Origin: an uncultured Clostridium sp.
GTDB taxonomy: Bacteria > Bacillota > Clostridia > Clostridiales > Clostridiaceae
Assembly (NCBI GenBank): GCA_900543325.1
Contig: UQQU01000010.1
Span: 1-52,984 of the forward strand
Direction: 5' to 3'
DNA: 52,984 bases
The position numbers and the translations under genes were made by a program. The notes below the pieces were generated by a model that had not been told where the DNA came from, did not search any database, and worked only from the letters and a program-made list of their open reading frames with translations. Positions 8,100-17,254 of this stretch are shown here, one piece after another (positions within the stretch are counted from its first letter, which is position 1; every line of letters begins with the position of its first letter).

Positions 8100-9542
8100 T
8101 TATACTTTTTCAATTGTTTTTATCTTGTACTTTTGGTAATTTTCTTTTTGATTAGAGAATATAAGTGGTTCAACCCTATACCCCTCTATATCATCAACAA
8201 AATTTAAATAAATTTCTTTATCTAATCCATTAATATTTTTCAAAAATTTAAATAAATCCCCTTTTACATCCTCTTCATAATTTTTATCTATTTCAACATA
8301 AAAATCATTTATAGAGTTCTCGTTTGAACATTTTATAATTTCATTTCTAATAAGAGTTTCTATATAAGACAATCTTAAAAGGAATCCATTACTTTTACAT
8401 TTTCTACAAGGTTCTTCTAAATACTCATAAATAGATTTACCTTTTCTCTTTCTACTTATTTGAATTAAATCAAGTTCTGTAAAAGGAAAAATTTTAACAT
8501 TTCCCTTATCTGCTTCTAAAGCCTTTTTAAGTTCTTTAAGTACAGGTATCTTTTGTTTTTCATCTCTCATATCAATGAAATCAACAACTATTATTCCACT
8601 TAAATTCCTTAATCTAATTTGTCTTCCAACTTCTTTCGCAGCTTCTAAGTTAGTTTGCATTATAGTTTTATTAAAATCTCTACCTTTTGTGTTTTTTCCA
8701 CTATTAACATCTATTACATACATAGCCTCTGTTTTGTCTATTACAATATATCCACCACAAGGTATATTAACCTTTTTATGTCTTAATTTAATTATTTCTT
8801 TTTCTATACCACTATAATCAAATAAAGTTCTTGTACCTTCATATAGTTTAAACTCAACATTACTCTGATTATTAATTAGATTCTTTATCATTTCTAGAAA
8901 TTCTAAATTGTCTACAACAATTTTAGTTTTTCTATTATCAAGTTCCTCAAAAAATCTTGTAATTAAACTGTTTGATTTAATCTTCCCTATATTTTTAGAG
9001 TATTTAAGCTTTCTTTCCATTTCATCTTTTTTATTTAAAAGATAATTTAGCTCTTCATTTAACTCTTCATCCGTTGCATTTTCAGCATCTGTTCTAAACA
9101 CAATACCAATGCCTCTAATTGGATTTATAAGAGTAGTTAATCTTCTCTTTTGCTCTACATCAGAAATTCGTTTTGATAAAGTTATTCCCTCATCTCCTAC
9201 TGTTAAAACAATAAATTTACCTAGTATGGTCACTTTATTACTAACTTTAGCACCTTTGTTCCCTAAAGGCTCCTTTAAGACTTCCACTAATAACTCTTGA
9301 CCTTTTTTTATCCCAACTCTTTTTAACTCTTCACTATAATACATATAAGCTTCTTTTTCTAAACCTATATCTAAAAATACAGAATTAATTCCTGGAATTA
9401 TGTTCTTAACTCTAGCTTTATAAACTTCTCCAATTTGTGGATTAATGGAGTCCTCTTCTACGAGGCACTCCATTAATTGATCCTGTTCTTTTACGGCAAT
9501 TCTAATTAAGTTTTCTCTTTTTTCAATGAAAATTTCTCTCAT
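8100..9542 (-). CDS. rng: Ribonuclease E/G family endoribonuclease (RNase G type)
   Basis: Single-strand-specific endoribonuclease acting in rRNA maturation and mRNA decay. An S1-like domain occupies about residues 35-110. The RNase E/G catalytic core follows, with the metal-binding stretch AMYVIDVNSGK and the conserved IIVVDFIDM. The CRKCKSNGF Zn-link type motif lies near residue 400. 480 residues is RNase G size; there is no long RNase E scaffold tail. It follows the radical SAM pair closely, and its ATG sits 12 bases after the DUF2344 gene. It ends just before the rplU promoter. Confidence 0.93.
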   Translation of the reverse strand: MREIFIEKRENLIRIAVKEQDQLMECLVEEDSINPQIGEVYKARVKNIIPGINSVFLDIGLEKEAYMYYSEELKRVGIKKGQELLVEVLKEPLGNKGAKVSNKVTILGKFIVLTVGDEGITLSKRISDVEQKRRLTTLINPIRGIGIVFRTDAENATDEELNEELNYLLNKKDEMERKLKYSKNIGKIKSNSLITRFFEELDNRKTKIVVDNLEFLEMIKNLINNQSNVEFKLYEGTRTLFDYSGIEKEIIKLRHKKVNIPCGGYIVIDKTEAMYVIDVNSGKNTKGRDFNKTIMQTNLEAAKEVGRQIRLRNLSGIIVVDFIDMRDEKQKIPVLKELKKALEADKGNVKIFPFTELDLIQISRKRKGKSIYEYLEEPCRKCKSNGFLLRLSYIETLIRNEIIKCSNENSINDFYVEIDKNYEEDVKGDLFKFLKNINGLDKEIYLNFVDDIEGYRVEPLIFSNQKENYQKYKIKTIEKV

Positions 9543-9554
9543 ATTAAAACTACC

Positions 9555-10262
9555 TTAAATCCCCTTATATAAAGGAACATATTTATTATTTTTTAATATA
9601 TACATTTCTTCTCTCTTTATATTTACAAAAGAGTCCATATTAACTTCTGATATCTTACCTTTTAAATATGTCACTAAAAGATCTGCAGAAAGGTTTTCCC
9701 TACTTCCAGTTGCTATTAGAGTATTTAAAATTAATTCATTGTCTTTTACCCAATATTTAAATTCTTTAACAAAAGGCTTTATATCAGTAAGTTTTTCACC
9801 TTTTTTAGTTTTCTTAACTATTTCCCATTTACTTTCATTTAGAGTCTTCATCATTTCTTCTTCAACTTTAGAAGTTCCATTAAGTTTTACCTTAATTATA
9901 TATCTAGCTCCATCTAAAAGTGCCATAGCTTGTGGTAATCTCTTAACATTTTCTACTATTTTAACAGGGATTGCATGTAAAAATTTAATTGTCGGAGGAG
10001 CACTTTCGTTTAATTTTTCTATAACTTCTCCTACTCCAAGAGATTTTGTTAAAACTAAATCTAAATATTCACCATCAGAGTAAACTCCAACTGAAAGTGG
10101 TTGTGCTATTGATAAAGACATATGAGGATTAAACCCCTTTGAATATTCAACTGGTAATCCTGATCTTTTTATTATTCTTTGAATAGTTCTCATTAAATCT
10201 AAGTGACCAATAAATTTAATATTCTCGCCTTTAGTAAATTTAATTACGTATCGCACCTTCAA
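9555..10262 (-). CDS. DUF2344 (TIGR03936 family) radical-SAM-linked protein
   Basis: Member of a family always found beside, or fused to, the B12-binding radical SAM protein encoded upstream. The N-terminus MKVRYVIKFTKGENIKFIGHLD is the family signature. The function is not established, but pairing suggests a shared, probably tRNA or RNA related, modification. The frame opens with TTG at 10262, overlapping the upstream gene by 23 bases; a GTG two codons later is the alternative. TTG is preferred because a GGGAAG site sits at suitable distance. 235 residues, as expected. Expression is likely coupled to its neighbour. Confidence 0.85.
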   Translation of the reverse strand: MKVRYVIKFTKGENIKFIGHLDLMRTIQRIIKRSGLPVEYSKGFNPHMSLSIAQPLSVGVYSDGEYLDLVLTKSLGVGEVIEKLNESAPPTIKFLHAIPVKIVENVKRLPQAMALLDGARYIIKVKLNGTSKVEEEMMKTLNESKWEIVKKTKKGEKLTDIKPFVKEFKYWVKDNELILNTLIATGSRENLSADLLVTYLKGKISEVNMDSFVNIKREEMYILKNNKYVPLYKGI

Positions 10263-12099
10263 AACACTTCCCTTCTTTAAAGTTTACGTTTATTCCACAT
10301 CCTGTACAACCTTCTAAACAATTCTTAGTAAGCTCTGCTTTTTTCGCCTTTTCATTTTCTCTTTCAAGATACTTTCTATTAACTCCAATATCTATGAAAT
10401 CCCATGGAAGTATTTCTTCATAACTTCTATCTCTATATACATAGAAATCTGGATCTAAATTACATTCAGACATAGCCTCATTCCATATATCCATATTGAA
10501 GTATTCTGACCAACCATCAAATTTAGCACCTTTTTCAAATGCTTTTATTAAAACATCACAAGTTCTTCTATCACCTCTTGCAAATACAGCTTCCATAAAT
10601 GAAGTTTCTTGCTCATGATAGTTATAAACTATGCTTCTTGATTTTATAGCACCTCTAACAGCTTTGATTCTTTCATCAACTATTTCTGGTCTGGCCATTG
10701 GAGCCCATTGGAATGGAGTAAATGGCTTTGGAACTAATATAGATGTACTTACTGTAATCTTTAATCCTTTATTTCTAACATTCTTTGGAATTCCAAAGTA
10801 AACATCAGCCATTTTCTCTGCTAATTCACCAATTCCTGCTGCATCCTCTGTTGTTTCATAAGGTAATCCTAATATAAAGTATAATTTAATAGTACTCCAT
10901 CCTGATTCAAAAGCACTCTTAGCAGCTTCTAAAATTCTTTCCTCAGTTAACCCCTTATTTATTATGTCTCTCATTCTTTGAGAACCAGCTTCAGGAGCAA
11001 AAGTTAATCCAGTTTTTCTAACTTTTTGAATTTCTTTAATTAGATCTACTGAAAAAGCATCAACTCTTATTGATGGAAGGGCTATACCTACTTTATCTCC
11101 TTCATGCTCTAAAATTAAACTAGATATTAAATTTTGAATATTAGAGTAGTCACAAATACTTAAAGAAGCTAATGACACTTCATTATATCCAGTAGCTTTA
11201 AGAGCTTTCCTAGCTTGTTCTAATAAAGTATTTGTAGTTTTCTCTCTAACAGGTCTATAAATCATTCCTGCTTGACAGAATCTACAACCATTAGTACATC
11301 CTCTAGCTGTTTCTAATACAACTCTATCATGAACTATTTCAGTGTAAGGAACTATCATTTCATCAGGAAATGCTACTGAATCAAAATCATTAACTATTCT
11401 CTTTTTAACTTTAGCTGGAACATCTTCATATTTAGGCTTAAACTCTTTTATAGTTCCATCTTCGTTGTATGTAACATCATAAAGACTTGGAACATAAATT
11501 CCACCTATCTTTGATATTTCTCTTAAGAATTCCTTTTTATTAACTTTTCCATTAGCTTTATGTCTTGCATAAACCTCTAAAACATCATTCATCATTTCTT
11601 CACCTTCACCAATTTCGAAGAAATCTACGATATCATATAAAGGCTCTGGATTATATGCACAAGGTCCTCCAGCCATAATTATTGGCTCATCTTCGCCTCT
11701 TTCACTTGATCTTATAGTTATTCCTGACATATCAAGCATATTTAATATATTTGTATAACTCATTTCATATTGAAGAGTAAATCCTAACATATCAAATTTA
11801 TCTAATGAAGTTTTAGTTTCTAAAGAAAATAACTTTATATCATTTTCTCTCATTAATGCTTCCATGTCTGGCCATGGTGTAAACACTCTTTCACAATATG
11901 TATCTTTTCTTTCATTTATAGTATGATATAAAATTCTTGTTCCTAAGTGAGACATTCCCACTTCATATACATCAGGAAAACAAAATGCAAATCTTATATT
12001 AACATCTTCTGGATTTTTTATAACTTGATTTAATTCCCCACCTACATATCTAGATGGCTTTTCTACTTTACATAAAATATCATCAGTTATTTTATTCAT
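10240..12099 (-). CDS. B12-binding-domain radical SAM protein (TIGR03960 family)
   Basis: Large iron-sulfur enzyme. An N-terminal cobalamin-binding-like domain (about 1-200) is followed by a radical SAM domain with the cluster motif RGCTNGCRFC. A C-terminal cysteine cluster (CLEGCTGCG plus a later Cys) may bind a second cluster. The reaction is unknown; homologues are nearly universal in Clostridia beside the DUF2344 gene and RNase G. GTG at 12105 lies inside the ribosome binding site, so ATG at 12099 (after GGAGGGTGCTT) is chosen, giving 619 residues. It heads the operon with the DUF2344 gene and rng. Confidence 0.9.
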   Translation of the reverse strand: MNKITDDILCKVEKPSRYVGGELNQVIKNPEDVNIRFAFCFPDVYEVGMSHLGTRILYHTINERKDTYCERVFTPWPDMEALMRENDIKLFSLETKTSLDKFDMLGFTLQYEMSYTNILNMLDMSGITIRSSERGEDEPIIMAGGPCAYNPEPLYDIVDFFEIGEGEEMMNDVLEVYARHKANGKVNKKEFLREISKIGGIYVPSLYDVTYNEDGTIKEFKPKYEDVPAKVKKRIVNDFDSVAFPDEMIVPYTEIVHDRVVLETARGCTNGCRFCQAGMIYRPVREKTTNTLLEQARKALKATGYNEVSLASLSICDYSNIQNLISSLILEHEGDKVGIALPSIRVDAFSVDLIKEIQKVRKTGLTFAPEAGSQRMRDIINKGLTEERILEAAKSAFESGWSTIKLYFILGLPYETTEDAAGIGELAEKMADVYFGIPKNVRNKGLKITVSTSILVPKPFTPFQWAPMARPEIVDERIKAVRGAIKSRSIVYNYHEQETSFMEAVFARGDRRTCDVLIKAFEKGAKFDGWSEYFNMDIWNEAMSECNLDPDFYVYRDRSYEEILPWDFIDIGVNRKYLERENEKAKKAELTKNCLEGCTGCGINVNFKEGKCFEGAIRN

Positions 12100-12109
12100 A
12101 AGCACCCTC

Positions 12110-12425
12110 CTTTAATTTATCAACAAACTTACTCATAACAACTTAAAATATTGCTAAGCAATATTTTAAATTAAGAAATTAAGCTTTTGAACAACACTTC
12201 GCTAGTTCAAAATATTAAGAGTTGCCTACGACAACGTTAAGAGCCTTCGGCTAAATAAAGAAAAAATAAGTTGAAAACTTATTTTCAGATTAATTTCTTA
12301 ATGTTGCCACAGGCAACTCTTAACTGCGTTTAATTAGTATCAACTATATTAAACTCCTTAATTGGCCACAAGGCCCTTAATATATTTCTAAGCTTGTAAC
12401 TGTCATAATTATCTTTACTATTCTA
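12110..12425. repeat. Gene-free cluster of hairpins and inverted repeats
   Basis: This 350-base gap has no convincing ORF but at least five perfect short stems. They are AAAATATTGCT/AGCAATATTTT (12145-12167), TTTTGAAC/GTTCAAAA (about 12185-12213), AAAATAAGTT/AACTTATTTT, GTTGCC/GGCAAC and GGCC/GGCC. Two longer pairings also exist: TTAAGAGTTGCC (about 12215) with GGCAACTCTTAA (about 12312), and TTAAGAAATTAA (about 12172) with TTAATTTCTTAA (about 12290). These two cross each other. It separates spoIVFB from the radical SAM operon and probably includes the terminator of the former. Confidence 0.7.
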
Positions 12426-12449
12426 GCATACTAATCATAAAAAAGTAAA

Positions 12450-13313
12450 CTAATTCGAAACCTTGTTCCTAATATCAAAATATTCCTCTAATGTAATATT
12501 TCCATAAAGTTTTAATGCTTCTATAAGTTCATCTTCGTGCATTATAAACAAAAGCCTTAAATCATCATCTAGAACATAAAAAGAATTAAATCTATTTTTA
12601 TCTATTATTGCCATAACATTTGCTAAACCCAATTTGTAATATACTGATATACTCTTATTTTCAATATACTTATTTCTTAATAGCTTATTTCTTTTTACAA
12701 ATATATTTCCCATTAATATATACATAGCTGACTTTTTTTCACTTCTAGTTATTAAATAAATTATTATTGCTGCAATAATCAAACTAATATTTATACCTTT
12801 ATTATATATAAATATAACTAAAGAAATAGTAATTAGCCCTAATGCTATCATATAACTGATTTTAGAAATTATATCAGTAACCTCTTTATACAATATTTTT
12901 TCCGATAATATAATTTCTAACACTCTAGAACCATCTAAAGGATATGCTGGAAGAATATTAAAAAATAATAAACTTAAATTAATATTAATCATTTTATCTA
13001 CTATGCTATTATTAATTATTAAACCAACAAAAAAAAATATACATGCAACGGCTAGATTCATACATGGTCCAGCTAAATATATTTGAATTTTTTCCCTCTT
13101 AGATAATTCATCAATATTTATAAATTCAGCACTTGTACCATATATATGAATTTTAAAATTATTGAATTTACAGCCATTCTTTTTAGCTATAACTATATGA
13201 GATATTTCATGAAGAAATATGCTTATAAATGCTAAAATAATTGATTTATTTAAACTAAGAAGTATAAAAAATAATATAATTTCAGCTAAAACACTTTTTT
13301 TCCATCTATCCAT
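12450..13313 (-). CDS. spoIVFB: SpoIVFB-like M50 site-2 membrane metalloprotease
   Basis: Intramembrane zinc protease; in Bacillus it cleaves pro-sigma-K in the mother cell during sporulation. The zinc motif HEISH is at 35-39 inside a hydrophobic segment. The third ligand lies in LPAYPLDGSR (Asp127). Five or six transmembrane segments span about 10-190. A C-terminal cytoplasmic region (about 200-287) resembles a degenerate CBS domain, as in SpoIVFB. 287 residues matches the family. ATG with AAAGGAG upstream. Position near the Min and Rod genes repeats the Bacillus order. Its substrate here is not visible. Confidence 0.85.
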   Translation of the reverse strand: MDRWKKSVLAEIILFFILLSLNKSIILAFISIFLHEISHIVIAKKNGCKFNNFKIHIYGTSAEFINIDELSKREKIQIYLAGPCMNLAVACIFFFVGLIINNSIVDKMININLSLLFFNILPAYPLDGSRVLEIILSEKILYKEVTDIISKISYMIALGLITISLVIFIYNKGINISLIIAAIIIYLITRSEKKSAMYILMGNIFVKRNKLLRNKYIENKSISVYYKLGLANVMAIIDKNRFNSFYVLDDDLRLLFIMHEDELIEALKLYGNITLEEYFDIRNKVSN

Positions 13314-13375
13314 TTACAGCTCCTTTATAGACTCACATTATATTAATAACCACCTTTCTTTCAGGACTTTTTATT

Positions 13376-13768
13376 TTAAAAATCAGCTTTTCCTCCATTT
13401 AAGCTTGTTTTTATGTAATTATTTATCTTGTTTAATATTTCTGAAAAATCAAAGGATTCAATTTTTTCATTTTCAATACTATAGGTCGTATCATTCATTA
13501 CTGCTTTTACATTTTTATAAGAATCTTGTTCACCTGGAGAATATTTTAAATAAAAAGCTGCCATAAACATAAATATAACAACAACTAATTGATAAATAAA
13601 AACATTAACCATACTTGAAAAAAAATCCTTCTTTTGATCCTTCTTCATTCCATTTCCGTATACATCTTCAAATGTATTTCTTCTATAAACAGGAGAAGTA
13701 TTTCCTCCTAAGTTCTTATTTTGTAATTCTTGATAGTATCTTTTGTATTGGCTATTATAACTACTCAT
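13376..13768 (-). CDS. Short single-pass membrane protein in the SpoIVFA position
   Basis: 130 residues. A hydrophilic Tyr/Asn/Gln/Lys-rich N-terminus (about 1-50) is followed by one transmembrane helix (about 53-72) and a 58-residue outer domain with no recognised motif. It lies 62 bases before spoIVFB, where Bacillus has spoIVFA, the membrane inhibitor of SpoIVFB. SpoIVFA is about twice as long and ends in a LytM/M23-like domain, which is absent here. The stop codon is clean and the gene has a good AGGAGG site, so this is a complete short gene rather than obvious decay. A SpoIVFA-like role is inference from position and topology only. Confidence 0.7.
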   Translation of the reverse strand: MSSYNSQYKRYYQELQNKNLGGNTSPVYRRNTFEDVYGNGMKKDQKKDFFSSMVNVFIYQLVVVIFMFMAAFYLKYSPGEQDSYKNVKAVMNDTTYSIENEKIESFDFSEILNKINNYIKTSLNGGKADF

Positions 13769-13818
13769 TCTTTCCTCCTAAAAAATTGCTTATTAGATTA
13801 TATTTTTATAAGCAAAAA

Positions 13819-13856
13819 AATATGCAATATATTGTATCTACAATATATTGCATATT
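13819..13856 (-). terminator. Terminator after rodA (18-bp perfect stem)
   Basis: Two 18-base arms are exact complements around a two-base centre, followed on the minus strand by a run of T. It lies just after the rodA stop codon and divides the cell-shape unit from the spoIVF-like pair, which must therefore have its own promoter. Confidence 0.85.
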
Positions 13857-13864
13857 TAACTCAT

Positions 13865-15001
13865 TTAAAAATTCAATTTTTTTCTTCTCATACCTATATT
13901 AATGACTAATCCTAATGAAAGAATAGTTGTTGCTAAGGAACTTCCTCCATAGCTAACTAGTGGCAATGTTATTCCTGTAATAGGCATCAACCCTATAGTC
14001 ATTCCGATATTTTGCCATATTGCAAACAAGAAATATGAAATCATTCCAGTTGTCAATATAGTTCCAAATAGGTCCTTTGCTGTCCGTGCTATATTGATCA
14101 TCCTTGATATAAGTATTCCATATAAAGCTAATAGACAAATAGCTCCAAATGTTCCCCATTGCTGACATATCTGACTAAAGATAAAGTCTGTTTGTATTTC
14201 TGGAACATATTGTGATGCATATCCACCTGTTCCATCATTAGCTAGTGAGTCAAGAGTTCCAAAGAAGCCTCCTGATCCAATTGCTATAAGAGACTGCCTT
14301 AAATGATATCCTGAACCTGAAGTATCAGTTTCTGGATTTCTAAATGATGTTATTCTTCTTTTTTGATAATCTTGTATTAATCCTGAATTCCATACTAATA
14401 CAATTCCTACTACTAAAGCTCCTAGACCACCTATTATTATTCTTTTATCTAGTCCACCTATAAAGAAAACACCTAAAACCATGAAGAACAATACCATTGT
14501 CATCCCCATATCTGGTTGAATTACTATAAGCCCTGCTGGTATTATGGCATAAAAAGCTAGTACAAAGAAATTTTTAAAATTATTTATTTCCCCATCCATG
14601 TCTTCTAGTTTTTTACCCATCATCATAACAGTTGCAATTTTTGCTAATTCAGCTGGCTGAAATGATAATGGTCCTAATCTTATCCACCCTTGAGCACCAT
14701 TAATAGTTGAACCTATTATTAAAACTAAAACTAACAACGCAATTGATGTCCAATAAAAGATCGGTGTAAATGCTTTGATTATTGAATAATCTATTGCTAA
14801 TACAAAATACAACAATAATATTGCGCCTATAAAAAATATTGATTGCTTTATTGGAAATACCATTCCACCAGTAGATGCTTTTTTAGCAAGATATATATTA
14901 ACTATGCCGAACATCGTTATCAATACTATAGATATAAACATCCATATATCTACTTTTTTTAGATTCTTTAAATTCAGTTTAAACTTTGATAAAGGTATCA
15001 T
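13865..15001 (-). CDS. rodA: Rod-shape SEDS peptidoglycan glycosyltransferase RodA
   Basis: Polytopic membrane enzyme of the SEDS family that polymerises lipid II into glycan strands during elongation, working with a class B PBP. About ten transmembrane helices are visible over 378 residues. Conserved SEDS features include the extracellular-loop stretch GSGGFFG, the ETDFIFSQICQQWG segment with the family Glu/Asp region, and the C-terminal LPLVSYGGSS signature. SpoVE or FtsW paralogues share these motifs; the RodA call rests on location with minCDE and the pbp2/mre genes. ATG after AAGGAGGTAAAATT. Separate terminators before and after suggest a unit of its own. Confidence 0.88.
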   Translation of the reverse strand: MIPLSKFKLNLKNLKKVDIWMFISIVLITMFGIVNIYLAKKASTGGMVFPIKQSIFFIGAILLLYFVLAIDYSIIKAFTPIFYWTSIALLVLVLIIGSTINGAQGWIRLGPLSFQPAELAKIATVMMMGKKLEDMDGEINNFKNFFVLAFYAIIPAGLIVIQPDMGMTMVLFFMVLGVFFIGGLDKRIIIGGLGALVVGIVLVWNSGLIQDYQKRRITSFRNPETDTSGSGYHLRQSLIAIGSGGFFGTLDSLANDGTGGYASQYVPEIQTDFIFSQICQQWGTFGAICLLALYGILISRMINIARTAKDLFGTILTTGMISYFLFAIWQNIGMTIGLMPITGITLPLVSYGGSSLATTILSLGLVINIGMRRKKLNF

Positions 15002-15243
15002 AATTTTACCTCCTTGAATTTATACTTACTTATTATATCCTATTTCATACTTTTTCTCCATAAATAATTATATTACTACATATAAAATTCATAAACTTTT
15101 AAGAATTACTAACCTTCTAATTTATATTTTATTTTATATATATTTCAAGCCACTTATACTCAATTTAAACTTATTTAAATAATCTACTATCCTTATATCC
15201 CTATATTATTTATATAACATTTTTGATATTAACTTAATTTAAA

Positions 15244-15272
15244 AGAGACTGTTATTACTTTTAACAGTCTCT
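15244..15272 (-). terminator. Terminator after minE
   Basis: Perfect 11-bp stem AGAGACTGTTA/TAACAGTCTCT followed by TTTT on the minus strand, six bases after the minE stop. The rest of the 276-base gap between minE and rodA is AT-rich; no ORF or other clear signal is seen, though rodA's promoter must lie there. Confidence 0.88.
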
Positions 15273-15277
15273 CTATA

Positions 15278-15547
15278 TTATCTATTCCTTATATTTTTTA
15301 TTGGAATATTGGCAATTAGCGCTGGTGAACCTTCTCCTTCAATATCATCACTTCTATTTAATGATATCTCTACATCATTAGCATCTATTTCTATATACTT
15401 AGAAATAACCTCTAATATTTCTTTTCTTATCTTATCTAAAGTTTCAGGAGCTAAATCACCTCTATCATGAATAAGTATTAACTTTAACCTATCTTTAGCT
15501 ACTTCCTTTGGTGTAGTTTTGTTAGAAAATACCCTTAATAAATCCAT
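15278..15547 (-). CDS. minE: Cell division topological factor MinE
   Basis: Drives pole-to-pole MinD oscillation by stimulating its ATPase and displacing MinC. An N-terminal amphipathic membrane-targeting stretch (MDLLRVFS) and the MinD-contact helix (KDRLKLILIHDRGDLAPE, about 19-36) are both present. The C-terminal dimerisation domain ends in the IANIPIKNIR beta strand. 89 residues is normal. It follows minD by 15 bases. MinE is absent from Bacillus, which uses DivIVA/MinJ; its presence is a clostridial trait. Confidence 0.95.
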   Translation of the reverse strand: MDLLRVFSNKTTPKEVAKDRLKLILIHDRGDLAPETLDKIRKEILEVISKYIEIDANDVEISLNRSDDIEGEGSPALIANIPIKNIRNR

Positions 15548-15562
15548 ACCGCCCTTATCCCC

Positions 15563-16360
15563 CTAGTTTTTTCTAAAAATCTTTTTTATAGCTGAAAAGA
15601 ATCCTGTAGATTCTGATCCTAGTTTCATTAAAGGAACTTCTTCACCTGTAATTCTTTTAGCTATATTTCTAAATGCTTGACCTGAAAGAGCTTTCTCATC
15701 TAAAACTATAGGTTCTCCCTTATTAGTTGAAACAGTTATACTTCTATCATCAGGTACAACTCCTAACAATTTAACAGATAAAGTTTCTATAATATCTGAT
15801 ACGTCAAGCATATCTCCTCTTTTTGTCATTTCATAATTTAATCTGTTAACTATAACAGTGTGATCTTCTAAACCTTTTGCATCTAATTTCCCTATTACTC
15901 TATCAGCATCTCTAACTGAAGTAATTTCTGGGTTGACCACTACTATAGCCTTATCTGCACCAACAACAGAATTTTCAAATCCTTGTTCAATTCCAGCCGG
16001 TGAATCAATTAACACATAGTCAAATTCTTCTTTAAGCTTATTAACTAAATCAAACATATCTTGTGCTCTTATATCATCTTTGTCTTTTGTTTGAGCTGTT
16101 GGTAGTAAACAAAGATTAGTATATCTCTTATCTTTTATTAATGCTTGTTTTAATCTACATCTATTTTCAATTACATCTATTATTGTATAAACTATTCTAT
16201 TTTCTAATCCCATTAGTACATCAAGATTTCTTAATCCAGTGTCTCCATCAACTACCACAACCTTTTTTCCTAACGCTGCTAATGCAGTTCCTAAATTTGC
16301 CGTTGTTGTAGTCTTTCCAACTCCACCTTTTCCTGATGTAACAACAATCGAAATTCCCAT
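15563..16360 (-). CDS. minD: Septum-site ATPase MinD
   Basis: Membrane-cycling ParA/MinD-type ATPase that recruits MinC. The deviant Walker A KGGVGKTTTTANLG begins near residue 10 (signature lysine 11). Walker B is in DYVLIDSPAGIE. The C-terminal amphipathic membrane-targeting helix is visible in the last 12 residues (GFFSAIKKIFRKN). 265 residues, as usual. ATG after GGAGGGATTTAC. It sits between minC and minE in one operon. Confidence 0.97.
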   Translation of the reverse strand: MGISIVVTSGKGGVGKTTTTANLGTALAALGKKVVVVDGDTGLRNLDVLMGLENRIVYTIIDVIENRCRLKQALIKDKRYTNLCLLPTAQTKDKDDIRAQDMFDLVNKLKEEFDYVLIDSPAGIEQGFENSVVGADKAIVVVNPEITSVRDADRVIGKLDAKGLEDHTVIVNRLNYEMTKRGDMLDVSDIIETLSVKLLGVVPDDRSITVSTNKGEPIVLDEKALSGQAFRNIAKRITGEEVPLMKLGSESTGFFSAIKKIFRKN

Positions 16361-16375
16361 GTAAATCCCTCCACT

Positions 16376-17023
16376 TTAGTAAATATATTTATTTGGTAAA
16401 TATGGTTCTACTACTATATAACCATCCTTTATTTTGGCAACCTCTGGATAAGACGGCTTTAACCCATCATCCGGTGATACAGTTAATATATCTGAAATCT
16501 GCATTAATTCAGGTTGCATAAAAAATGCAGCTATTATGGATTTCTTATTTCCTCCAGTACCAGCTCTTACATGTCCTTTAATACTTCCAAGAACTATAAT
16601 ATTACCTCCTGCAGAAACTTCAGCTCCACTATTAATATCACCTATTATAATAATATTCCCAGGATAATCAATAGATTGTCCCCCTCTTATTGTTTTCTTG
16701 ATAAATTTAGTTTTTCCTTCATTAACTCCATTAAAAAATTTAATTGAATTATTTTCTTTAACCTTATTGATATCATCAAAAATGCAATCTTTTATATCTA
16801 TTTTTTGAAATAATTCTTCTTTTAATCTTAATATTTCACAGTTATCAATATGTTTAAGATTGGCTATTATTTTTAATATAGAATTTTTATAAAAGCCTTT
16901 GTTTTTTGATAGACTAGATATTAATACTTCTAACATATCATCAAAGCTTATAAATTTCTCCATATCTATTATAACATTTACTCCATCTTTATTGCCTTTT
17001 ATCTGTATTCTTTCATCCTTCAT
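16376..17023 (-). CDS. minC: Septum-site inhibitor MinC
   Basis: Inhibits FtsZ assembly away from midcell. An N-terminal FtsZ-interaction domain (about 1-100) is linked to a C-terminal beta-helix domain with the hallmark VIIGDINSGAEVSAGGNI pattern and the MinD-binding RAGTGG segment. 215 residues. ATG after GTGGAGGATGACC. First gene of minC-minD-minE; the 231-base gap upstream, after the pbp2 terminator, should carry the promoter, but I see no convincing consensus match. Confidence 0.93.
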   Translation of the reverse strand: MKDERIQIKGNKDGVNVIIDMEKFISFDDMLEVLISSLSKNKGFYKNSILKIIANLKHIDNCEILRLKEELFQKIDIKDCIFDDINKVKENNSIKFFNGVNEGKTKFIKKTIRGGQSIDYPGNIIIIGDINSGAEVSAGGNIIVLGSIKGHVRAGTGGNKKSIIAAFFMQPELMQISDILTVSPDDGLKPSYPEVAKIKDGYIVVEPYLPNKYIY

Positions 17024-17208
17024 TGGTCATCCTCCACCAACTAAAAACTCAATTTACTTTTAATTATATCATATAACTACAATTAAAAACATAATCTGAT
17101 TAAAACTATTGTAATTTTTCTACAAAATAACACTTATTTTACTAATATATGTATTATTAATTGTACTTTAACTCTCTCGTCAAGTAAATCCGTAAGAATT
17201 TTTTCTAA

Positions 17209-17247
17209 AAAAATAAGAGAAGTTATTATTAGACCTCTCTTATTTTT
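17209..17247 (-). terminator. Terminator after pbp2
   Basis: A 12-bp stem (AAAAATAAGAGA/TCTCTTATTTTT) whose A/T end merges with a T tract on the minus strand. It lies eight bases after the pbp2 stop and splits the maf-radC-mreBCD-pbp2 unit from minCDE, which follow each other directly in Bacillus. Confidence 0.82.
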
Positions 17248-17254
17248 AATATAT

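Noticed and set aside
13953..14168. 71-codon frame inside rodA
   Set aside because: Same-strand alternative frame within a conserved membrane protein; no start signals.
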